A stretch of DNA of 64,000 nucleotides. Origin: Fictibacillus enclensis (GTDB lineage: Bacteria > Bacillota > Bacilli > Bacillales > Fictibacillaceae). This document shows positions 59,015-64,000 of the stretch, piece after piece. The DNA lies in assembly GCF_001457035.1 (NCBI RefSeq), contig NZ_KQ758618.1, positions 248,001 to 312,000 of the forward strand, read 5' to 3'. The translations under genes were made by a program, and so were the position numbers. How positions within the stretch are numbered: position 1 is the stretch's first letter; the number at the start of each line of letters is the position of its first letter. Below the pieces are notes generated by a model. The model did not search any database. It was given only the letters and a program-made list of their open reading frames with translations, and was not told where the DNA came from.

Positions 59015-59464
59015 TTACTCCTTACTATTCATTGCTGCATCAATATTTTCATTCATTTGGTGCAGCCATTGTTTTATTTGTTCAATCTGCTTTGGCTCCA
59101 ATCCGGCGACCACTTCATTCATGGTGCTTTCTTCAATAGGGGCGATCTGTTCCGTGATCTCTCTTCCTTTGTCGGACAGGGAAACAATAAAGGCACGGCG
59201 GTCATTCTCGCTCATTTGCTTTTGAATCAAGTCTTTTTTTATAAGCAAATCCAGAATACGGGCTGTGGTCGGCTGATCCTTGGCCGTCCGTCGCGCGAGC
59301 TCTTTTTGATTGATGCCCCGTCCTTTATGCAGCTGATAAAGGACAGACCATTGCTCCGGCGTTACGTCATATTCCCGAAATCGGTGCATAAGCAGGTGAA
59401 TGATTTTTCGGCTTGTTTGGTTCATTAAAAAGCCAATTGAAACATGCTGATTTGGAGAATCCAT
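59015..59464 (-). CDS. MarR-family regulator, YwoH-like
   Basis: A 149-residue MarR repressor: FLMNQTSRKIIHLLMHRFREYDVTPEQWSVLYQLHKGRGINQKELARRTAKDQPTTARILDLLIKKDLIQKQMSENDRRAFIVSLSDKG covers dimer and winged-helix regions. ATG 59464 has AAAGGAAAA in front; a longer frame to 59563 would run through the operator. It probably represses itself and the following MFS gene. Confidence 0.87.
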   Translation of the reverse strand: MDSPNQHVSIGFLMNQTSRKIIHLLMHRFREYDVTPEQWSVLYQLHKGRGINQKELARRTAKDQPTTARILDLLIKKDLIQKQMSENDRRAFIVSLSDKGREITEQIAPIEESTMNEVVAGLEPKQIEQIKQWLHQMNENIDAAMNSKE

Positions 59465-59493
59465 CTTTGAATTTTCCTTTCTTAACAAAATAA

Positions 59494-59505
59494 TTGTCAT
59501 AACAA
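59494..59505. promoter_or_regulatory. Candidate MarR operator
   Basis: TTGTCATAACAA inverted repeat, 30 bases before the MarR start and overlapping its likely promoter. Confidence 0.5.
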
Positions 59506-59550
59506 CTATAAGTTTAACATGTAAATTAAAAAATGCAAGACAGTAAAAAA

Positions 59551-59574
59551 CCTCCGCAGGCAATCCTGCGGAGG
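59551..59574 (-). terminator. Terminator of the micro-ORF unit
   Basis: CCTCCGCAGG/CCTGCGGAGG perfect 10-bp stem; on the minus strand it is followed by TTTTTT, so it serves the two small ORFs upstream. Confidence 0.85.
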
Positions 59575-59582
59575 CGAAAGGG

Positions 59583-59714
59583 CTATACCCATTTATATAT
59601 GAGTTTTTGATAAATTTTATCTGCTGGTTTTTCGGTATCAGGGTAAATATCGATAATCATCATTTTTTCACCGTCAATGTTTTTTTCGAATGATTCCCCA
59701 ATCCATACCTTCAT
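59583..59714 (-). CDS. 43-residue micro-protein, second of an overlapping pair
   Basis: ATG 59714 overlaps the stop of the first micro-ORF (ATGA). The product, MKVWIGESFEKNIDGEKMM then IIDIYPDTEKPADKIYQKL, is well mixed in composition and ends just before a strong terminator. No family is recognised. Coupling, terminator and spacing support a real gene. Confidence 0.55.
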   Translation of the reverse strand: MKVWIGESFEKNIDGEKMMIIDIYPDTEKPADKIYQKLIYKWV

Positions 59715-59830
59715 TTTTTTGCACTTCCAAAATCGTTTTGAACAGCAAGCAGCGACGTTCGAGAACAGAAGTCAATATTTACTCCTTGCTTTTGAAGTTT
59801 TTCAATAAGCTCCTTTAATTTTTTTGTCAT
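59711..59830 (-). CDS. 39-residue micro-protein, first of an overlapping pair
   Basis: ATG 59830 with AAGGA nine bases upstream. MTKKLKELIEKLQKQGVNID is an amphipathic helix, then FCSRTSLLAVQNDFGSAKK. It overlaps the second micro-ORF by four bases. Such pairs can be small regulatory or toxin-type proteins, but nothing recognisable is seen. Confidence 0.5.
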   Translation of the reverse strand: MTKKLKELIEKLQKQGVNIDFCSRTSLLAVQNDFGSAKK

Positions 59831-60013
59831 TCCATCTCATTCCTTTTTATTAGAATTATGGTCAACGGTTACTTATTTCATCTGGTCTTATCATGCTGCC
59901 GGTCATTGCTTATCATACTCTTAGTATAACGGGGGCAAGTCGTTTTAGTTGACTTTTGAAAAAAATCACACAACTATCTTTTTCCGTTCTAAAACGAATG
60001 CCAAATAAAAGTG

Positions 60014-60067
60014 TTGACCAACCTGTATATACAAGTTACAATGAAAAATGTAGTACATGTATATACA
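60014..60067 (+). promoter_or_regulatory. tre promoter with two TreR operators
   Basis: TTGACC at 60014-60019 and TACAAT at 60037-60042 with 17-base spacing. TGTATATACA occurs at 60024-60033 inside the spacer and again at 60058-60067 downstream, 34 bases apart; these match the TreR operator core. Confidence 0.88.
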
Positions 60068-60082
60068 AGTTTCGCTTTTGTT

Positions 60083-60197
60083 TGAAAGCGATTTAATCGT
60101 TAAAAACCGTTAGAAACACAATCTAATAAATATAAGCTTTGGCAATTTAACGTTTGTACAGAGCTTTTTTTTGAAAAAGATGTTGTAAACGGTAACA
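60083..60197 (+). promoter_or_regulatory. Two cre sites before treP
   Basis: TGTAAACGGTAACA at 60184-60197 fits the CcpA cre consensus exactly and lies just before the treP ribosome site. TGAAAGCGATTTAA at 60083-60096 fits with one mismatch. Catabolite repression by roadblock is likely. Confidence 0.75.
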
Positions 60198-60211
60198 AGG
60201 GGGAAATCAAT

Positions 60212-61621
60212 ATGGATATCAGACAAACAGCGGAACAGATTACAGAAGCTGTAGGCGGCAGGGAAAATATCGCGGCAGCGACACATTGTGTAACCCGGCT
60301 TCGCTTTGCGCTGAATGATGAGTCAAAGGTTAATAAAGAAATGCTGGAGAACATTGATGCGGTCAAAGGGTCATTCTCCACTAATGGCCAATTTCAGGTG
60401 GTGATTGGCCAGGGAACGGTTGATAAAGTATACCAAGAATTGGTTGCGGTTACAGGCATCGGTACAGCAACAAAGGAAGACATTAAAAATGCAGCTGAAA
60501 GGAAATTGAATCCTCTTCAAAGAGCTGTTAAAACGTTAGCGGATATTTTTATTCCAATCCTGCCTGCCATTGTAACAGCTGGTCTGTTAATGGGTATCAA
60601 TAATATTCTTACAGGCCCTGGTATTTTTTATGATGGAAAGTCATTTGTTGATGTGAATACCGCGTGGAAAGATTTCGCGGATATGATCAATGTGATCGCC
60701 AATACGGCTTTTGCATTCCTGCCTGCACTGATTGGCTGGTCCGCTGTCAAAAAGTTTGGCGGCAATCCTTTGCTTGGAATCGTGCTCGGGTTGATGCTCG
60801 TCCATCCAAGCCTGCTGAATGCATGGGATTATGGTAAAGCGCTTGAAGCAGGAAAAGTGCCGCACTGGAATTTGTTCGGCCTTGAAATTCAAAAGATCGG
60901 ATACCAGGGACAAGTTCTGCCTGTTTTGCTGGCATCCTATGTACTCGCTAAAATTGAAGTGTTTTTAAGAAAAAAGATTCCTGATGCTTTTCAATTGCTC
61001 GTGGTTGCACCCGTCGCTTTACTCGTTACAGGATTCCTTTCTTTTATCGTGATCGGTCCGATTACATTTGGAATTGCGAACTGGCTCACAGATGGACTTG
61101 TTGGTATTTTCGATCAATATGCAGCTTTAGGCGGCTTGATCTATGGCGGAATCTACGCCTTGCTTGTTGTAACAGGTATGCATCATACCTTTCTCGCTGT
61201 TGACCTTCAGCTTATAGGCAGCAAGGGGGGAACGTTTTTATGGCCGATGCTGGCTCTTTCAAATATTGCGCAAGGATCTGCAGCACTGGCGATGATGTTC
61301 CTTTCTAAGGATGAAAAAGTGAAGGGCTTATCCTTTACTTCAGCTATTTCAGCTTACCTTGGAATAACCGAACCCGCGCTTTTTGGGGTGAATTTGCGCT
61401 TCAGGTTCCCGTTTATCTGTGCCATTATTGGTTCAGCCATTGCGGGCATCCTGATTACAGTAAATAAAGTACAAGCCTCTTCCATTGGGGTAGGTGGTAT
61501 ACCCGGATTTTTATCCATCTTTCCTGACAAATGGGGACCATTCTTTATCGGCATGGCAATTGCCATTGTGGTTCCGTTCGTATTAACATACGTGTTCGGA
61601 AGGATAAAAAAAGTAAAATAG
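60212..61621 (+). CDS. treP: PTS trehalose-specific EIIBC component
   Basis: Imports trehalose and phosphorylates it to trehalose 6-phosphate. The 469-residue protein has an EIIB domain (residues about 1-80) with phospho-Cys in ATHCVTRLRFALND near residue 28, then an EIIC domain of about ten helices (VTGMHHTFLAVDLQLIGSKGG and ITEPALFGVNLRFRFPF). No EIIA domain is fused; glucose EIIA from elsewhere is needed, as in B. subtilis. ATG 60212 follows AAGGGGGAAA. Confidence 0.95.
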   Translation: MDIRQTAEQITEAVGGRENIAAATHCVTRLRFALNDESKVNKEMLENIDAVKGSFSTNGQFQVVIGQGTVDKVYQELVAVTGIGTATKEDIKNAAERKLNPLQRAVKTLADIFIPILPAIVTAGLLMGINNILTGPGIFYDGKSFVDVNTAWKDFADMINVIANTAFAFLPALIGWSAVKKFGGNPLLGIVLGLMLVHPSLLNAWDYGKALEAGKVPHWNLFGLEIQKIGYQGQVLPVLLASYVLAKIEVFLRKKIPDAFQLLVVAPVALLVTGFLSFIVIGPITFGIANWLTDGLVGIFDQYAALGGLIYGGIYALLVVTGMHHTFLAVDLQLIGSKGGTFLWPMLALSNIAQGSAALAMMFLSKDEKVKGLSFTSAISAYLGITEPALFGVNLRFRFPFICAIIGSAIAGILITVNKVQASSIGVGGIPGFLSIFPDKWGPFFIGMAIAIVVPFVLTYVFGRIKKVK

Positions 61622-61631
61622 ATGATATGTG

Positions 61632-61658
61632 AGCTGGCTCCGAGAATCTGAGCCGGCT
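61632..61658 (+). other. Intercistronic hairpin treP-treA
   Basis: agctggctc/gagccggct stem without a T-run; possibly an mRNA processing or stabilising element that sets the treP:treA ratio. Confidence 0.5.
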
Positions 61659-61693
61659 TGACATAGTTTTAAATCACGTAAGGCGGTGGCAAT

Positions 61694-63358
61694 GTGGAAC
61701 AACCATGGTGGAAAAAGTCGGTGGTATATCAGATTTATCCAAAAAGCTTTAAGGATACGACCGGCAGCGGAACAGGCGATTTGAACGGAATTATTGAAAA
61801 GCTCGATTACTTAAAGGTTCTTGGGATCGATGTGATCTGGCTCACCCCGATCTATGAATCACCACAAAAAGATAACGGCTATGACATCAGTGATTATTAC
61901 AAAATTCATGAAGAATATGGTTCAATGGAGGATTTCGAGAGACTGCTGTCGGAAGCACATCAACGGGACATTAATATCATCATGGACATCGTGGTCAACC
62001 ATACATCAACCGAGCATGCCTGGTTCAAGCAAGCACGCTCATCCAAAGACAACGAATTCAGGGATTTTTACATTTGGAAGGACAAGCCGAACAACTGGAA
62101 ATCCAAATTTGGCGGTTCGGCATGGAAATATGATGAAGTGACCAATCAGCATTATCTTCATCTTTTTGACGTAACACAAGCGGATTTGAACTGGGAAAAT
62201 GAAAAGGTTCGTGAAAAAGTTTATGAGATGATGAACTTCTGGTTTGATAAAGGTGTGGATGGCTTCAGGCTGGATGTGATTAATCTGATCTCCAAAAATC
62301 AGGACTTCCCTGATGATGACGGTACAGTAAAGCCGGGAGACGGCCGGAGATTTTATACAGACGGACCCAGGGCTCACGAGTTTTTGAAGGAAATGAACAG
62401 AGAAATCTTTTCGAAGCATGAGAGTTTGACAGTGGGAGAGATGTCTTCCACTTCCATCGATCACTGCATTCAGTATTCAAATCCTGAAAGCAAAGAGCTT
62501 AGTATGACCTTTAATTTTCACCATCTGAAAGTGGATTATCCTGACGGCGAGAAATGGACAGTCGCCGATTTTGATTTTGTAGCACTGAAACGAATTTTAT
62601 CCGAGTGGCAAATCAGGATGCATGAAGGGGGAGGCTGGAACGCCTTGTTCTGGTGCAACCATGATCAGCCGAGAATTGTTTCCCGCTATGGAAACAATAG
62701 AGAGTACAGGGAACAATCGGCGAAAATGCTGGCTACCGTCATTCATTGCATGCAGGGCACCCCATACATTTATCAAGGGGAAGAGCTCGGAATGACAAAT
62801 CCCGGTTTTGAGCGTATTAATAAATACCGGGATGTTGAAAGTTTAAACATCTATAAAGAATTAACCCATGCAGGGATGAATGAGGAAGAAGTTCTGGCCA
62901 TTTTGAACCAAAAATCCAGAGACAATTCACGGACTCCGGTTCAATGGGATTCCACGGAAAATGCCGGATTTACCACAGGCACCCCGTGGATCGATGTAGC
63001 GCAAAATTATAAGGACATCAATGCTGAAAAAGCAATACAGGATAAAAATTCAGTATTCAGCCATTATCAAAAATTAATTTCCATGAGAAAAACGATGAAT
63101 ATTTTCACCGATGGAGACTATCAATGGATCGATGAAGAACACCCCGCCATTTTCGCGTATACAAGGAATGCAGAAAATGAAAGCCTGATGGTGGTGAATA
63201 ACTTTTATGGAACGGACGCGGAATGGATTCTTCCGGAGGAAATTGAGTTCGCCCCCCATAAAGCAACTGTTCTGTTATCTAACTATGAGGATTCACCAAC
63301 CCTTGCGAAAACGGTACTAAGACCCTACGAATCCATTGTTTATCATATAAAAAAGTAG
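61694..63358 (+). CDS. treA: Trehalose-6-phosphate hydrolase (phospho-alpha-1,1-glucosidase)
   Basis: Cleaves trehalose 6-phosphate to glucose and glucose 6-phosphate. A 554-residue GH13 enzyme: region I IIMDIVVNHTS, region II GFRLDVINL with nucleophile Asp near residue 194, region III VGEMSS with acid/base Glu near 249, and region IV WCNHDQPRIVSRYG. IYQGEELGMTNPGF and a C-terminal beta domain follow. GTG 61694 has AAGGCGG seven bases upstream. Same operon order as B. subtilis trePAR. Confidence 0.94.
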   Translation: MEQPWWKKSVVYQIYPKSFKDTTGSGTGDLNGIIEKLDYLKVLGIDVIWLTPIYESPQKDNGYDISDYYKIHEEYGSMEDFERLLSEAHQRDINIIMDIVVNHTSTEHAWFKQARSSKDNEFRDFYIWKDKPNNWKSKFGGSAWKYDEVTNQHYLHLFDVTQADLNWENEKVREKVYEMMNFWFDKGVDGFRLDVINLISKNQDFPDDDGTVKPGDGRRFYTDGPRAHEFLKEMNREIFSKHESLTVGEMSSTSIDHCIQYSNPESKELSMTFNFHHLKVDYPDGEKWTVADFDFVALKRILSEWQIRMHEGGGWNALFWCNHDQPRIVSRYGNNREYREQSAKMLATVIHCMQGTPYIYQGEELGMTNPGFERINKYRDVESLNIYKELTHAGMNEEEVLAILNQKSRDNSRTPVQWDSTENAGFTTGTPWIDVAQNYKDINAEKAIQDKNSVFSHYQKLISMRKTMNIFTDGDYQWIDEEHPAIFAYTRNAENESLMVVNNFYGTDAEWILPEEIEFAPHKATVLLSNYEDSPTLAKTVLRPYESIVYHIKK

Positions 63359-63383
63359 TGATAGAATATTCTTGGTGGTAAAC

Positions 63384-64000
63384 ATGAAAACAAATAAATA
63401 CCTGATGATCTATCAGGAAATTTCACAACAGATTGAAAGAGGAGAATGGGCTCCCGGAGTTCAGCTGCCTTCGGAAAACGAGCTTGCCGAACGATATGAG
63501 ACCTCCCGTGAAACCATTCGAAAGGCATTAACTCTTTTGGCGCAACGAGGTTTTATTCAAAAAATCCGGGGGAAAGGTTCCATTGTACTCGATTTAGCAA
63601 AATTTGATTTCCCGGTATCCGGTCTTGTCAGCTTTAAAGAACTCGCATTAAAATCCGGAAAGTCCTGGAAAACAAAAGTCCATGAGCTGGATGTGGTGAC
63701 ACCGGACCGCTTTCTGCAGCAGCAGTTAAAAGTAGAGAGAGAAGACAGAGTCTGGAAAGTAACAAGAGTAAGGGAAATGAACGGGGAGAAAATTATCCTC
63801 GATAAGGATTTCTTTAACCAGCAATATGTAACAGAGCTAACCTATGAAATTTGCGAAAACTCAATTTATGAATATATCGAGAATGAGTTGGGGTTAAACA
63901 TCAGTTTTGCCAAAAAAGAAATTGTGGTGGAACAGCCGACGGAAGAAGACCGTGCGCTATTGTCTCTCGATGGTTTTCATAATGTTGTCGTGGTGAAAAA
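63384..64000 (+). CDS. treR: Trehalose operon repressor TreR (3' end beyond window)
   Basis: GntR-family regulator of the HutC/FarR type; 205 residues are visible of an expected 235-240. The helix-turn-helix is IERGEWAPGVQLPSENELAERYETSRETIRKALTLLAQRGFI, and the UTRA effector domain starts near residue 90 (FKELALKSGKSWKTKVHELD). In B. subtilis TreR is released from tre operators by trehalose 6-phosphate. It follows treA by 25 bases. Confidence 0.94.
   Translation, partial: MKTNKYLMIYQEISQQIERGEWAPGVQLPSENELAERYETSRETIRKALTLLAQRGFIQKIRGKGSIVLDLAKFDFPVSGLVSFKELALKSGKSWKTKVHELDVVTPDRFLQQQLKVEREDRVWKVTRVREMNGEKIILDKDFFNQQYVTELTYEICENSIYEYIENELGLNISFAKKEIVVEQPTEEDRALLSLDGFHNVVVVK

Overview
The window looks like chromosomal DNA of an endospore-forming Bacillaceae, a Bacillus or Fictibacillus relative (inference). 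The reasons are AGGAGG-type ribosome sites, a GerA-type germinant receptor operon, and many genes recognisable as Bacillus subtilis counterparts: smpB, adhR/adhA, lmrA/lmrB-like, yerO/swrC, purU, nupG, hxlR/hxlAB, yoxD, ywrABCD-like genes, ywoGH-like genes and tre. There are no rRNA or ordinary tRNA genes, CRISPR array, intact IS element or prophage.

Layout. 1-1047: end of smpB and tmRNA ssrA. 1152-5475 (minus): two kinase-like proteins, an ATP-grasp enzyme and a GT4 glycosyltransferase, headed by a 36-codon internally deleted PIG-L deacetylase gene. 5590-7862: gene remnants, then divergent adhR/adhA. 8135-12095: Fur-boxed hydroxamate-siderophore ABC importer. 12154-20656: drug-efflux and redox genes (lmrAB-like, monooxygenase/nitroreductase/MarR, yerO/swrC). 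20754-24713: AlkD-like repair gene, phased repeats beside a broken NERD gene, purU, and nupG behind an atypical guanine-type riboswitch. 24851-28050: DUF2087 regulator, GIY-YIG protein, MATE pump, DedA. 28095-28818: dead DMT transporter and dead MerR regulator. 29027-30992: DUF3870 gene and an Nramp-like transporter with a structured leader. 31132-36560: two-component system plus ABC exporter resembling LnrJK/LnrLMN, with intergenic repeats inside the ABC unit. 36599-40387: aldehyde/formaldehyde genes (adhB-like, yoxD, hxlB, hxlA, hxlR). 40493-45180: Lrp regulator, a tandem-duplicated unknown gene pair, REP-like hairpins and several gene fragments, and an aldo/keto reductase. 45226-49275: gamma-glutamyltransferase-like gene, split chromate transporter, split Thr/Ser exporter. 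49303-59464: MFS pump, gerA-type operon, a Ser/Lys/Cys protein, a CorA-like protein, an AbrB-type membrane protein, and an MFS/MarR pair. 59583-64000: two overlapping micro-ORFs and the trehalose operon with paired TreR operators and cre sites.

Functional themes are export of toxic compounds with local TetR, MarR or two-component control; aldehyde defence through the RuMP enzymes and alcohol dehydrogenases; iron and trehalose uptake; and sporulation/germination. The window also holds many partial or broken genes (PIG-L, NERD, DMT, MerR, DUF624, OppF, HD-GYP), which points to active gene decay between intact operons. All coordinates and motifs were read by eye; family assignments rest on remembered family features, not on searches.
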